Below, piece after piece: positions 43,998 through 57,354 of a DNA stretch of 64,000 nucleotides. Position 1 is the stretch's first letter, and each line of letters begins with the position of its first letter. The translations under genes and the position numbers were made by a program. The stretch comes from Mantamonas sphyraenae (taxonomy: Eukaryota; CRuMs; Mantamonadidae), in contig JAPMXV010000058.1 of assembly GCA_026936335.1 (NCBI GenBank), forward strand, positions 62,001-126,000, given 5' to 3'. The notes under the pieces are model-generated. The model did not search any database and was not told where the DNA came from. It was given only the letters and a program-made list of their open reading frames with translations.

Positions 43998-44807
43998 ATG
44001 TCCAGCGAAGAACTGGTGTTGTTGCGCAAAGTGGACGTGGACGACGACGGAGATGTCAAGTACGCAGTGCTCACGCTGAATCGTCCGCGAAAGCTGAATG
44101 CCATGTCCGTGGAGCTGCGTCGGCAGGCTGTGGAAGCACTGAAACAGGTGGCCATGGACAAGAGCGTGGCAGCGTTGATTGTGACCGGCGCTGGGCGTGG
44201 CTTCTGTGCTGGCATCGACCTGGACGAGGTGGGCCAGGTTTCGTCGCGCCAGCAAATGGAGGAAATCTCCTTGAGCAAGGAGCTGAACATCGAAGAGGCG
44301 TTGGCAAAGGTCAAATGTCCGACCATTGCGGCTGTGAATGGAGTCGCTGCGACCGGAGGTCTGGAGATCGTGCTTGCATGCGACGTGATCTTGGCCAGCG
44401 CCAACGCCAAGTTTCTCGACTCGCATCTGCGAGCTGGATTGACTCCGGGTTGGGGACTCTCGCAGAAGCTGAGTCGCATGATTGGCATGACACGTGCAAA
44501 GCTCTTCTCCCTCTCTGGGGTCACTATCGACGCCGAGACAGCGGAGAAGTGGGGCATGGTTGCCCGTGTGTACGACGACGTCGATGAACTGATGGATGCG
44601 GCCGAGATGATCGCGATGCAGATGGCAGAGAATGCACAGTTGGTGCGTCAGTACAAGGAGGTGATTGACAAGGGCTATGCGACAACGTACCAGCGTGGGC
44701 GGGTGTTGGAAACCGCCACGTTTGCCAAGCGCATCCAAAACATGGATCTGGGCAACGAGGAGCTGGTGAACGAAGTGCGTCAGGGCAACCGAAAAGCCAA
44801 GCTGTGA
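43998..44807 (+). CDS. Enoyl-CoA hydratase/isomerase family protein
   Basis: Crotonase-fold protein, 269 residues, no intron. The start at 43998 (MSSEELVLLRK) is the first ATG after the upstream stop. Family features are LTLNRPRKLNAMS, the oxyanion-hole segment GRGFCAGIDLDEV, and GVAATGGLEIVLACDVILAS, which carries the first catalytic Glu position. The second catalytic position, usually in a QPE/TPE context, reads FLDSHLRAGLTPGWG, as in the branch of the family with DTHARVGI-like segments rather than classical mitochondrial ECHS1. The hydratase reaction is therefore likely but not certain. No peroxisomal targeting signal is present (the C-terminus is KAKL). Confidence 0.82.
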   Translation: MSSEELVLLRKVDVDDDGDVKYAVLTLNRPRKLNAMSVELRRQAVEALKQVAMDKSVAALIVTGAGRGFCAGIDLDEVGQVSSRQQMEEISLSKELNIEEALAKVKCPTIAAVNGVAATGGLEIVLACDVILASANAKFLDSHLRAGLTPGWGLSQKLSRMIGMTRAKLFSLSGVTIDAETAEKWGMVARVYDDVDELMDAAEMIAMQMAENAQLVRQYKEVIDKGYATTYQRGRVLETATFAKRIQNMDLGNEELVNEVRQGNRKAKL

Positions 44808-44893
44808 TGTGGAAAGTGTGGAATGCATCAATGGACGCGCCAATCACGGCAAGTTTTTCCTGCACCGTCTGCACTGCCCCCTCCACCCCCAGG

Positions 44894-47800
44894 ATGAGCG
44901 ACTGGCTAGAGTCGCTGCCAGAGATCCACTCGTTGCTGGACGACATGCATAGTCAGCAAGGGGTACAAGAACAGGACGTGGCACATTTCGTGACGGTGCG
45001 ACGGCTTGCGTGCCATCCGTCCGTAAAGGGCCACACGCACATGGGAGAGCTGCTGCCGCTGCTGCAGAAGCTGGTGCGTATGATGGTGCACAGCGAGTTG
45101 CGGTACAGCCAAACGATTGCAGACACGGTGGGAGACCTTGTCGGCTCGCTCACGAGCAACGACGCCAAGTATGTCTGCGTGCTGCTGAACGATCTGCTCA
45201 ACACGCTGGAAGGTGAGTGGCTGGTGTTTGGGAGGACAGATGGGGGAGGGAGGTTTCCCATAGGCGTGTGGAGTGTGGGGTGTGTGTGTGCTTTGTGTTG
45301 AGGGTTCTTGGGTGCGAGGACGGCGCGTTTTCCTTGGGCGTGGCGGGAAGCGTGTGATCAGTTCCCAGGAACCCCCCGCGCCCATAACGACGGTTGTGAT
45401 GTGGGAGACTGACTCGCAAGGTGGCAGACCTGGACGTGGTGGCACAGAACGGGTTGCCGCAAGGGCTCATGCCATTGCTGGACACAGAACGATTGTACAG
45501 GAAGGAAGGAGTGATCGGAGACAGCGTGGAGGACAGCCGCGGCGACGGCTCGAGCGTGTTTCAACACGTAGTGCTCCGATTGGCGGACGCAAAGGCATGC
45601 GATCACGTGCGTATTTGCCTGCTGGACATGTGCACTGCATTGGTGCTCCTTCCGCATGCACAGCCGTCGCATGTGTGCGCGCTGATCACGCTGGCGCTGC
45701 CGCAGCTCCACGTGTCCGGCGAGAACAGTGCATTGCCATACGCAGCGCTGTCGTCTCTGTGTCTCGTGCAAAATGCACACCTCGTTGCGTCGCATGAGCA
45801 GCCCCGGATTCTGGCGGCCCTCGTCGACGCGTTGCAGATCTACCTGCTCGACTCGGACGGCGACTGGCTGCAATCGCACACGCTGCACAACGCATCGACT
45901 GCAAACGACATGGAACAAGACGCTGATGCAACCACGTACACAACGCTGCATCGTGCACTCGCCCTTGCTTGGACCCTGACGTGTACACAGAGCTCTCTCG
46001 ACACCTTGTCCTGCTACTACGAACGTCTCACACGCATGGCTTTGGAAGCAGCACGCACGTCCACGTGGCATCCCTCCCTGCTCGCGGCAGTCATGGATAC
46101 CATCCGACACCTGGCAGCAAAGCTGCACACGCCGTCCCGCACGCAGCTGGCAGCCATGGTCGACATGCTGTGCGAACCACAGTGTGCACTTTGCCATCCA
46201 ACACTCATCCTTGCCTTGCAAACCTGCCTACGTCGTGTGCTCGCCATCGACGCGGACCACGAACACGCCACGCAAGCCCTCAAGCACAAGCAGCGTGCGC
46301 AGGCCCTCAACATACACCACACGTTGCTATCCAGCACAAACGTGCACAACGACTCCACCTCCACCGGCTCCATCTCCTCTCAAGTTCAGCAAGAGCCGCA
46401 ATTCAAACGGCGTCGTCTCGACATGACTCACCCGAGCCGGCCACGTCGTCCTCATCCTCCTCCTCATCATCATCATCTTCATCATCCTCATCCTCATCCT
46501 CCTCATCGATGATCTCGTCGCTGACACCAAGCGCAATGCGCACACGGAAGCAAATGTGGCAACGCAAGTGGGCGAGTGCCACTTCGCGAAGGAAACGTGC
46601 CGTGTTTGACATCCACTACGAAGCAGACGAGGCTGAGCTGTGGGCGCATTCGCGACAGCCCCTCTTGGGCCAATTGCGACGTGCGCTGCTCGCACTAGGC
46701 CCTTCACTCGACCACGCGATTGCAGACATGAACACCACGCCCGTGCTGCAACTCGAGTCACTCCTCTCTGTCCTCCTGGCTGTGCCAGGCTCCCTCGAGC
46801 CCCTGGCGCTGATTCGCCTCGCTCTCAACTGGGCGTGTCTTCTGGCAAACACGGTGGCGCACGTGAGCACACACCCGGAAGATGCTCCGCGCAACATCAG
46901 CCACGACGGCATGCTCGACATCATGCGTCCTCTCTTGCGCATGGCTCTTGCGTCCCACGACGCCCTTCCAGCTGCCTTTGTGCGACAGTTTGCCGAACCG
47001 CTGCTCAATCTTGCGGCGCTGCCGTGGGTGGACAGCCCAGCGGCACTTGCAAACGCAGAAGACAACGACAACGACGCAGAGGATGCCTCCATGCAGATAC
47101 AAGACGCAGACGACGCAACACCGACTGTGCTGCGCCTGCGCACGGATGACAACGTGGATGTTGTGGACCACCTGCACCGTTGCCTGCGTCTATTGGCACG
47201 CATTCATGGGGCCACACACGCAAAGGTGCGGACACGTGCGTTTGAAATCGCTCTGGACGACGCACGCATGGACGTGCGCAAAGAAGCTGTGCTGGAACTG
47301 CCGTATCTGCTGGCCAACGGGGCCGGCAGCAACTCGGACGTGCTGATGGAACGTGTACACGCGTGCATGGAGCACAGCGAGCTTCACCTCGTGCTTGCGT
47401 CCACCCTGGGTCTCATCGTGTGCGGATGCAATCACCGCAGCGTGCTGCCGCCAAACGTACACACGGCCTCGCTCACCTGTACAAACCATATGCTGGCCCT
47501 CGATGTGCCTGCAGACCATGCTGCCGTGTCTATGGACACCATCATCCCTCTGCTTCCGTTGTTGCACCAGGGAACCACCGAACAGCGAGTCGCCTTTGTG
47601 CTCAGCATGCCACGTGTCCTCGCACACCTCTCCCTTGAACAGTTGTCCAGTGAAGAAGGCGCTGCCCTCTTGCAGGACCTGCTGGCACTGCTTACAGACG
47701 ACGATCGACGCGTGCGCCTCGCCTTTGCGCAAGCAAGCGTCGTGTGTGCCGAGCCTCACGTTGCTGCGGCAATGAACAACCTCGGTGACGGCAGCACCGG

Positions 47801-50800
47801 CAACCCAGAAGGCGAAGGGGTGGACAATACGCAGCCGAGCCACCTGTTTGATGTTCTCATGCCTCTGCAGGGCGAGTTGGCGTACAAAGACACAGTGCTG
47901 CGTACGCTGGGCGCTCTGGGCACGGTGCTCACCGGACCACATATGGCCGCGGTGCTGTGTTCGCTCATGTTTGAACTGACCAGCGCTCATGCGTCCATGC
48001 GCACGTATGCATTCAACCAGCTGCGGAGGACGATTCCACGTGCACGTGCCTGCACAGTCAAGCAGTTGCTGGACGACCACCTGCCACACCTGGCATACAC
48101 GCTGCTCAACAAGCTCTCCGACGATGCGGCCATTGTCGACGTGGTTGCAGCCGAGCTGTTTGACATGCGCACCGCACACTTTGTTCATCATCTGCTCCCG
48201 GCTGCGTTTCCCACCCTCGCCCAGAGCGGCAACCGCGACCTGCTTGTCATCCTGGCCGGCTTGGTCAACCTCAGCGAGCACGAACTCGTCATGGAGTATG
48301 CTCCGTATGCCTTGGCCCATCTGTTTACACACCACAGCAGCGACAACCAGACCAGCGTCCGTGCAGTCACTTTTCTCACCAACATCCAAAACACAAACCT
48401 CATGCACATGGTCGATGCGTCTCTGGTGCCCCTCCTCTTTGAGCTCGTCGTCATGCTGGGCGACCCTGCCAAGCGCTCGCAGGCCAAGCGCGCTCTGTCC
48501 ACATGCGTACTGTCAACACGCTGCGCGAACAGCAGGCCACACAGCGTACCAACGACAACCCACAGCAACAGCAGCAACAGGGCATGACGAACACGCCTGG
48601 AAGCGACAGCAGCACGCGTCGATCGTCGAGGCGACGAAGCAGCAAGGGCAAATCGCCAGCCACGCCAGAGCACACAATGGGCAGCACGCGAGGCACGCCC
48701 AACACACCCTTCAAGCGCATTTCCATCTCTGACCTGTTGCGCGATCACTTTCTGCAGGTGATGAGCCACCTGGGCGCCCTACTCGACGGGCACAATCGCT
48801 ACGACAGGCAACGTTGGACACCTGCCGCGGCAGCCAACGCACAGGCACAACCGGTGACCAGCACCAGCAATGGCAGTTCGTCTTCGGGTGCATCTTCTTC
48901 TTCCTCCTCCTCTCCTCCTCCTCCTCCTCGCGCAAACACCGGCTGTATGACCAGCGATCGATCGAACAGCGTTTGAGCGCGCTGCGGTCTCTGGACCAGA
49001 TGATTGTGCTGCTGGGACACAAGGTGAAGCACGTGCGTCTCAAGGTGATGGCCACGCTGAAGCGCAGATTGCAGGACGAGAGCACACGCTCGGCTGCGTT
49101 GGAGGTGTGGCACACGTTTGTGCGCACCATGCGCGTGTCGGACATCGGTCCCATCTTGAACCAGCTTGTCGTCACGCTGCTGCCGCATCTGGACACCGAC
49201 ACAAACATGATTGTGCGCATTTTGACGTATCTGGTGGTGGAGCAGCAGGCCACCCTGCACGACTACCTCGACACCATTGTGTTCTTGCCCAAGTTTGATG
49301 TGCTCAGCGAGGTCAACGCCGTGCTCAGCGAACACACGGGCAACCAGGACCTGCAAACACAGTTGATGCAACTGGCAAGTGGCATTGCACACGGCTCTGC
49401 TGAAGTGCACCAGATGGCCCTTGCCGAACTCGGTCGCGTCCTCGATCGTCACCGCCTCGAGGTCTCACGCATGTGTTGCCAGCAGCCCGTGCACCCAACC
49501 ATCAACCTGCTCCTGGAACGGCTTCTGCGCATGCGTGTCTCGCGCACCGAGGGCAAACTGCTGTGGGCGCAATGCTTGGGCAAGCTGGGCGCCGTCGATC
49601 CCACCAAAGTCGACGTCAACCTGCGCTACCACAACCTGGCACGCCATTATGAGGACAAACACCTCGCCACAGCCACAGAGATCCTCAACGGCTTTCTGCA
49701 CAAGAACCTGCTCGCTGCACGCGCGTCGCTGGATGTCCTCGGCTACGCCACTCAGGAGCTGCTCAAGATTGTTGGGTGCACACGACGTACGCCGTCCCAC
49801 GCAGCCGTTGCCTTGCGCAGTGGCGTGTACACAGTGGGCTACGATGGCACCACCCTGGGCGCAGACGAAGTGGCCGGTGTCGAGTATTGGTGCTCCCTCA
49901 CCGAGGAGATGCGCGACACCTTTCTGCCCTTTCTCACCTCCAAGTACATCATGGGAGGCACAAAGAGCACGTCGGGTGGCGGCGGCGGAGATGGTATGGC
50001 CGTGGAAGAAGACGAGGGAGACAACGACAACCAGGGCGACGACGATGAGGACGACAACGGCGCACCGGTGCATTTCCGAGAGCAACCCACCTTCAAAAAG
50101 TGGATTGTGGCGTGGACACGGCAGCTGATCCGCCAAAGCGCTGGTCCTGCGGCCGAAATCTACGCCGCCTGCCGCGAGGTGATCAACCTGGATCTGAACA
50201 TCGCCCTTTTCTTGCTTCCCTTCTTGGTGCGCAACAACCTGGTGCACGGCTCCGAACGCGTGTACAGGCGCATCCTGGACGAAATCAAGGCGGTGTTGGA
50301 ACACTTTGGCGCGGGCGCCGGTGCATACGGGCTGCAAGGCGACGTGATGGGTGCAGCTGGGCCGGGCGCGACGGGACAGGACGACACGTCGCAGCTGTAC
50401 GTGCAAGTGATCTTCACCATGCTGGACACGCTGAGCCAATGGATCCAGGGTCTGAAGCGCAGGCAGCAGACACGTGCACGTAAACGCAAATCGACGGTGC
50501 GCGATGATCCGGCACAGGTTGCAATGGAGTCGCTTGTGGAACGCATTCCGCAACGCATCATGGCCGACGCCTCGTTCCACAGCCGCGCCTACGCACGTGC
50601 GCTGTTGCACTTTGAGCAGAGTGTGCGACAGGACCACATGGAGAGCAACCGACAAATATTCCACGACGGCACACGCACACTGTTTGAGGACGAGTTGGCG
50701 TACCTACAGCGCATCTACAGCGGCCTGGAGGAGAAGGACAGCCTGAAAGGACTCAAGATGCGCAGGCACTACACACCCAGTCTCCACGAGGAGATTGTGG

Positions 50801-51498
50801 ACCACCAGAACGACGGCGATTGGCTGCAGGCCATGCGGTGCCACGAACAGGCTCTCGAAGACGATCCCACGTCCATGGGCCATCGCCTGGGCGTTCTGGA
50901 GTGTCAGTTGCACCTGGGCAACCTCGAAAGTCTGCTCGCTGCCGCACACGGCCTGGTGGACAGCAGCCTTGCGGTGCGACATCTGTTTGAGATGCGCAGC
51001 GCGTCTGGAGGCGCACAGGCGGGCAGCAGCAGCGGTAGCGTGGACGCAAGCAGTCAATCCGACTCTGGCTTGGATGGACCCTTGGGACGCACTGCACTGG
51101 CTCGCTTTGGTCGTGGCGCAGGCGAGGGAGGTGGCGAAACGAGCTCTGCGTTGAGTGAGCCACGCAGGACAATCCTGGCACAGGTGAGCAAGTATGCAGT
51201 GCAGGCATCGTGGCGATTGGGTCATTGGGACATGTTGGGGGAGTTTCTGCATGCTTGCAGGGACGACGTTGACGTCGACGTGATGTTTGGCCAACTGTTT
51301 CTCGATTTGCAGCGCGGTGACGACGCACGGTTTGAGAAGCACATGCGTGAAGCGCACCTGAAGCTGGTGGAGCCCGTGTTGGCGGCCAGCATGGAGTCGT
51401 TTGAGCACACGTACAAGTCCCTCCACCAGCTGCACATGCTGAGTGAACTGGACGAGTTTTACAGGCGTCGCGGCAGTATGGCCGAGGCGGAAGCAAAG

Positions 51499-51529
<31 letters not shown>

Positions 51530-53964
51530 GCAGAGACACAAAGTCGCCCATGCGGTACGACCGAGGTGAGGCGGGCCTTTTGGGACGCAGGGAGGAGGAG
51601 GAGCTGCGCAAGAACCGGTTTGAGATGCTCAGTGTGGGCCACTCGTACCGTGCCCCCGTGCTGGAGGTCCGCCGTGCCCTGAGCATGCTCGAACTGAGCG
51701 AGCTGGAAGAGGCGATGCAAGCGAGCACACAGGCACACATGCAGGTTTGCAAGGATTGGCTGGCGTTGGCGGAACAGGCGCGATCGGCGGGGCTGTATGC
51801 AGAGGCGGCAAATGCTGTGCGGCACGCACAGACCATGGATCGCACCGAACGCAGCCAGGCTGGGATGGAACACGCGCGGCTGGTGTGGGCCATGGGCCGG
51901 GGCAACCAGCAGATGCAGGCTGTGAACGAGCTGTCGGATGTGATCAAACGCAAACGGGTGCGGCTGGACAAGGAACGCAGCGCCGCGGTGCGAAAGGACA
52001 TCGAACGCGAGCTGGCGGCGTGTCACCGGCTGCTTGGTGCGTGGTGGTCGCAGACGGGGCAGGTGCAAACCAAGGAGGTGATTGCACAGTACGAAACGGC
52101 TATTGGTTTGGAGACGGACAACGAGGAGGGATACTTTGTGCTGGGCAAATACTACGATGTGCTGCTGCAGGCCAAGGTGCACCACACCCCGCTGACACAC
52201 AACAGCAAGTCGGTGAAGCGGACGACACGCAGCAGGGAGCAGCAAGAGAGGTACCTGCAGTACCTGCAGCAGGTGCTGGACAACTACGGCACCTCGCTGC
52301 GCTACGGCCACAAGTTCCTGTACCAATCGTTGCCACGCATGCTGACGCTGTGGTTCGACTACGGCTCGACGGTGGCGGAGCAGATGACGAAATCGCGCAA
52401 CGCCAAGAACAACGACATGCGTTCGCGCCTCACACAGGCCATGGAGAACCTCAACACCATGATGGAGTCGTTCATCAACGATCTGCCCACCTACCAGTGG
52501 ATCACTGTGTTTTCGCAGCTGACGTCGCGCATTTGCCACCAGGAGCCCGAAGTGTACGCCTTGCTGGAAATGGTCATCGAAAACGTGCTGCTGGACTACC
52601 CGCAGCAGGCCCTGTGGGCCATGATGCCCCTGCTCAAGTCGTCCCACTCTGAGCGAGTCAGTCGCGCCGAAGACATCATCCGCAGGCTGCGCAAGAAGCT
52701 GAAGAAGCCCGTGGACGACATGAGCCGCCTGACCGACGAGCTGATCAAGCTGTGCAACCACATGCCAGCCAGCAAGAAGGACACCAGTCTTCGCATCGAC
52801 GTGCACTTTCGCACCCTCGTGCGCATGACCCCGCTTCAGGTCATCATCCCCGTGCAGGCTGCGTTGACGCCGCAGCTGCCACGCGATCACCGCACACACA
52901 GGGACCACCGTGCGTTTGAGAGCAGCGAAGTGACCATCGATCATTTTGCAGACAAGGTAGAGGTCATTGTGTCCCTGCAGCGGCCCAAGCGAATCGGCAT
53001 CCACGGGTCGGATGGACGCCTGTACGAGTTTCTGTGCAAGCCCAAGGACGACCTGCGCAAGGACGCACGCATGATGGAGTTTTACACCCTCATCAACAAG
53101 CTCATGCATGAGGATGCCGAGTCACGCAAGCGCTCGCTGGGCATCCGCACCTACTGTGTCATGCCTCTCAACGAAGAGGTGGGCCTCATCGAGTGGGTGC
53201 CCAACACCACGGGATACCGTCAGATTGTGCTGCGCCTGTACCGCCGCAAGGGCATTGTGGTCAGCAATACGGACATCCGAGAGACCTACAAGCGCAAGGA
53301 CATGACGCGTCTGCAGATCCTGCGTGACGTGATGCTGCAACAGTTCCCGCCTGTGTTCCACGAATGGTTCCTCACGCAGTTCACCACCTCAGATCCCACG
53401 GCATGGTTTGGCGCACGCCTCACCTATGCACGCAGCATTGCCGTCATGTCCATGGTGGGCTACGTGGTCGGGCTCGGCGATCGCCACGGCGAAAACATCC
53501 TCTTTGACACCACCACGGGCGGGTGTGTGCACGTGGATTTCAACTGCCTCTTTTTCAAGGGTCTGCAGTTCAGCGAGCCCGAACGTGTGCCCTTCCGGCT
53601 GACTCAAAACATGGTGGATGCCCTGGGTTTGCTCGGGTACTCGGGCGTCTACCAGCAGGTCTGTGAGATGACGCTTAGGCTGCTGCGAGAGAACAGAGAG
53701 ACGCTCACGAGTGTGTTGGAAACGTTTATCCACGACCCATTGGTGGAATGGACCCGCCGCGGCGGATCGTCGGCCTCGTCCTCGTCGAATGGCGAGAACC
53801 TCGACGCCCTGGCCACCATCAAGGACATTGAAACACGTGTGGAAGGCGTGATTGAGGATGCATTGCCCCTCAGCATCGAAGGACATGTCAGCAAGCTCAT
53901 CCAGGAGGCTGTGTCGTTGGAGAATCTCAGTGTGATGTACACGGGCTGGAGCCCGTGGTTGTGA
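44894..53964 (+). CDS. ATR: ATR checkpoint kinase (PIKK)
   Basis: DNA-damage and replication-stress kinase, about 2952 residues. Exon 1 is 44894-45212, with donor GTGAGT in phase 1; exon 2 is 45428-53964 after a 215-bp intron. The N-terminal two thirds are HEAT-type alpha-solenoid. The FAT region lies at about 1800-2500. Kinase features match ATR: KGSDGR-like IHGSDGRLYEFLCKPKDDLRKD, then HIRTYCVM-like IRTYCVMPLNEE, GLGDRHGENILFD (about 2790) and HVDFNCLFFKG. FATC ends the protein with GHVSKLIQEA and YTGWSPWL. Three frame breaks occur near 46420-46445, 48495-48505 and 48900-48935, two of them beside poly-Ser coding repeats. Each needs one added base, after which the total (8859) is divisible by three. 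Confidence 0.93.
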
Positions 53965-54022
53965 GAGAGAAATGGAAGCATGTTTCACTCAACACGGACC
54001 ATCCAATGCATCACTCGGTCCA

Positions 54023-56097
54023 TCACTTCGTCCGGAAGGGTGCTCCACATCGCGGTCGGTGTGTAGGCGTCCATCCCGCCAGCTGCAAACATTGTCTCCC
54101 GCTCTCCGCATTCATCGCCATGGCGGTTTCCAATTGCGCATCGACAAGCGACGGCCAGGCACAGTGCACGTCTGCGTTCCACTTGTTCTCAGCCACGGCC
54201 TGGATGAGCAGGGCGGATTGCGTGTATGGCTTGTGCTGCCTCACGGACGCGCAGTAGGCGGACGATGGTGTGTGGTGCTGCACAATGCTGTGAGGATCAG
54301 CACCACGTGAGAGCAGCCACGCACACATGGGCACGTTGTCGCGTTCCAGCGCTGCATGCAGGGCCGAGGTGTTGTTGCGCCAAGCATTGATGGGCACGCC
54401 ATTGTCCAGCATTTCCTGCATTCTGTCGATGTTCCCGTTCTCGGCTGCAATCAAGAAGGATTCTGTTTTGGCCATGTTGATGGATGCAGCGTCGGTGTCA
54501 GGCCTGTTGTTGAACCCGACCACGTTGATGCACGTCTGGTTGCCGTTGAGCGTTGACAGACCATGAGGGACAGCAAAGCCAACCACATGCTCCACGTTGA
54601 GCAACTGCATGGTGTTGCTGTCGCCCAGAGCATCCACCAGCGCATCGATGCCTTCGTTGGGGATGCCTGTGCAGCCGAGGTTGACGAATTGCAAGGATGA
54701 GCTTTGTCGAATGGCCTTGGCCACCGCGCGTGCACCTGTGGCTTTGATCGAAGTGTTGGTGTCCAGCATGATGCAAGTCATGGATGTGCTTTCGCCCAAC
54801 CCGTGTGCCATGGCGACCACATTGGCGTCGGTGAGATTGCAGCATGTCAAGCACACACTGGTGAGCGTCCTGCTCACGGCCATTGCCTCCCCCAAGGCCA
54901 CGCATCCTCGCTTGCCTGGTTTGTTGTACTGCGTATGCAGCACCCGCATGGACGGAGATGTTGCCACAGCATGAGCCAACGCCTCAATCCCGTCCTCGCC
55001 GATCTCGTTCCACCCCAGATACAGCATCTGCATGGACACACTGGCTTCCAGGCCTTCTGCCAGAGCCCGTGCGCCTTTGTCGCCGATTTGGCAGGTTTTC
55101 AACGCGAGTGTTTGCATGCTGGAGCTGCTTGCCAATGCGTTGCCAAACGCCTCTGCTCCTTCGTCCCCACAGTGCTCTGAGCACAGATTGATCAGACGCA
55201 TGGAGGCACTGGAGGCCACGGCATTGGCAATGGACACAACAGCATTCGTGGTGAGACTGGAGGAGGCCAGGGTGAGAAACTCCAGGGTGTTGCTGGTGCG
55301 AATCAGTTCTGCCAGCGCCTCTGCTCCTTCTTCGTGCATGGAGACGAAGGTTAACTCCAGCTCACGCAGGGATTGGTTGACTGCAAAGCTGTGGAAGAGT
55401 GACACCGCGGCATCCACGCCAATTCCGTCGTTGCTGGTCAGCGACAACACTTGCAGGCTGGGATGACCCTCCAATGCCTTGCCCAGGGCACATGCCCCTT
55501 CAGAGTTGATTCCGCAATAGGAAAGATCCAATTCACGCAGTTGGGTGTCGTCCTTGAGCATGTCTGCAACTATGATGGCACCTTGTTCGCCCAGGACGAG
55601 GGAGCTCACATCGAGCGTGTGCAAGGATGGACAGTCCTCCAGGGCGTCCAAGATGGTCTTGACACCGTCGTTGGTGAAGTAGTTGCTGCCGATGCTCAGT
55701 GTGTGCAGCTGTGTGCAGGTGCGAACGGTGTTGGCGAGGTCAACCGCGACCACGTCGTCCAGGTTGTTGCCGTACAGGTGCATCACGTTGATTGGGCTCC
55801 CAACGAGTGCATCCAAAACAGCCGAGGCGCCCGTCGATCCCATGTCGGTTTGTCTCAGGTCCAGCGTGCGCAGTCTTGTGTTGTCCTTGAGCAGTGAGCA
55901 CAGAGTGGAGAAAGCGTGCTCGTTATGTTTCCCGAACGAATTGTAGCCCAAGCAGCAGCTCCTCAAACTGTGACTCTCCACCAATGAGCACCTTGACCAG
56001 CACGTTCACGTGCTTTTCACTCAACACGCCCTTTGTCATGTCGATGACCTGCGCAGGATTCGGTGCCCGTGTCAATCAAAAAGTTGCGAACCGACAT
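54023..56097 (-). CDS. Leucine-rich repeat / ankyrin protein 2
   Basis: About 690 residues from the proposed ATG at 56097 (MSVRNFLIDTG). LRRs of the RNI/NOD type fill about residues 25-520 (LRTLDLRQTDMGSTGA, LQVLSLTSNDGIG, MQMLYLGWNEIGEDGIEAL). The C-terminal 160 residues contain ankyrin repeats (FLIAAENGNIDRMQEML, ALHAALERDNVPMCAWLL). The first 40 residues need two single-base removals, at a CC at 56048-56049 and at a CC near 55982. These join MSVRNFL to MTKGVLSEKHVNVLVKVLI and to the LRR frame, and the length then divides by three. The layout, LRRs followed by ankyrin repeats, is the same as in the gene at 38235-39405, so the two are probably paralogues. It converges on ATR with a 58-bp gap. 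Confidence 0.8.
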
Positions 56098-56231
56098 TTT
56101 GCGCAAACGCGACCCCAGAGCAGCCTACCTTGAGCGGCTGCAACGACTTTCGCAACCTGGGGATGTTTTTCTTTTGCAGTGCGCTGTACCAATTCATTTG
56201 TGTGGTGCCAATGCCGAGATGGGTTGGTTCT

Positions 56232-57295
56232 TCATTCGCCGAGCAAGGGAACGATGTTTTCCACAAACCACGCGTCGGTGAACTGGAGATGGTTGCCAAG
56301 TGTGGACAGAAAGTGGAGCTTGCCTGCCTCTTGCATCGTCTTGAGCCCCAGCAGATCCTTTTCGAAGTTCATCGTTTGGTTCATGGGAATCACCACCTGA
56401 TCCGACCCGTCTCGAAGAATCCAAACCATTCCGACTCGCGAGGGATGACCATTGTGTCATTGAGGAACTTGACCATCACAAACTTGTTCACGGCGCTCAG
56501 GCGTTCCTTGTATGCGGCATTGAAAGTGCCCCGGAAGCTCGTTGTTCATCGCCGGCAGCCAAATGTTCTTTTGCAGGTATTCCTGCGGGTGCAGCGTGTC
56601 ATGCCAGTACTGAGCTTGCACCAAATGCTTCTGCACCTCCTTCTCGTATGCGCCGAGGTCAAACAGGCGACGCATCTCCTCGCAAAAGGCATCCTCTTTG
56701 GCGCAGCGAGGCGCACCAAACACCCCCTGGTGCTGGCCTCCCACAGACACGAGGTTGTGCACACTGACTTGTGGGCACGTTTGCACAATCGCACGCAGGA
56801 ATTGGCTGCCTTGAGAGAACCCCAAGGCGTTGATGGTTTCGTTGCCAAACACCTTGGGCAGCAGCTCACACACCTCTTCAATCTGCGCATGGATGGGCTT
56901 GAAGAACGAATTGAACGAATCCTCTTCCTGATTCTTGCCAATTTCCACGCTGTGGATCTTGATTCCTGGCAGGTGCTGCTCAATCAGTTTCATGATCTGT
57001 TCAACCCACCCAAACTCTGTGTCAGCATCCCGCGCACCCACATGCTTCCTTCCTACGCTGTCTTTAGCATACCCTGCCCATGGAAATCGGGTCGCAACAC
57101 GTGTCACCCATCCCTGTGCGTCGTACGGTGTCAGTTTCCGTTCATTTCCCTGCCGGATTGTTTTCGTGCACTGCACCCACCATGCCAAATGACCAGCGAT
57201 CGCGGGGTGGCTCCCTCCTTTGAAGGAATCAGCTCTGTCAAAGGCATTGCCAACGCCACCGAAGCAAGCAGAGCGAAAACAGCGACAGTCCGCAT
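56232..57295 (-). CDS. PPT1: Palmitoyl-protein thioesterase 1
   Basis: Lysosomal enzyme that removes palmitate from cysteines; about 311 residues. Exons on minus: 57295-57181 and 57052-56232, with a 128-bp intron (GTGGGT), phase 1. A signal peptide (MRTVAVFALLASVALA) precedes the first strand (SLVIWHG). The alpha/beta-hydrolase core is clear: IHSVEIGKNQEEDSFNSFF, nucleophile Ser in GFSQGSQFLRA, SVGGQHQGVFGAPRC, QAQYWHD and the catalytic His in LGNHLQFTDAWF. Two frame breaks fall at CCCC 56529-56532 (one base too many) and CCC 56406-56408 (one too few). The conserved segments NKFVMVKFLND, SEWFGFFETG and VVIPMNQTMNFEKDLLGLK read on across both. The segment after HG that usually contains GDSC is weakly conserved, so the exact exon 2 start is less certain. 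Confidence 0.88.
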
Positions 57296-57354
57296 CAATG
57301 TTGTGTTGCGCGAACGGGGGCACCACAAAGCAAACCCACACACCGACAAGCAAC
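57296..57354. promoter_or_regulatory. 59-bp divergent region, PPT1 / SDR protein
   Basis: The two ATGs point outward across 59 bp. It contains no TATA-like box and must hold both 5' UTRs. The regulatory call is inferred from orientation. Confidence 0.3.

Noticed and set aside
50704-53109. Minus-strand open frame of about 801 codons opposite ATR
   Set aside because: Antisense shadow of the FAT and kinase region, with no domain of its own.
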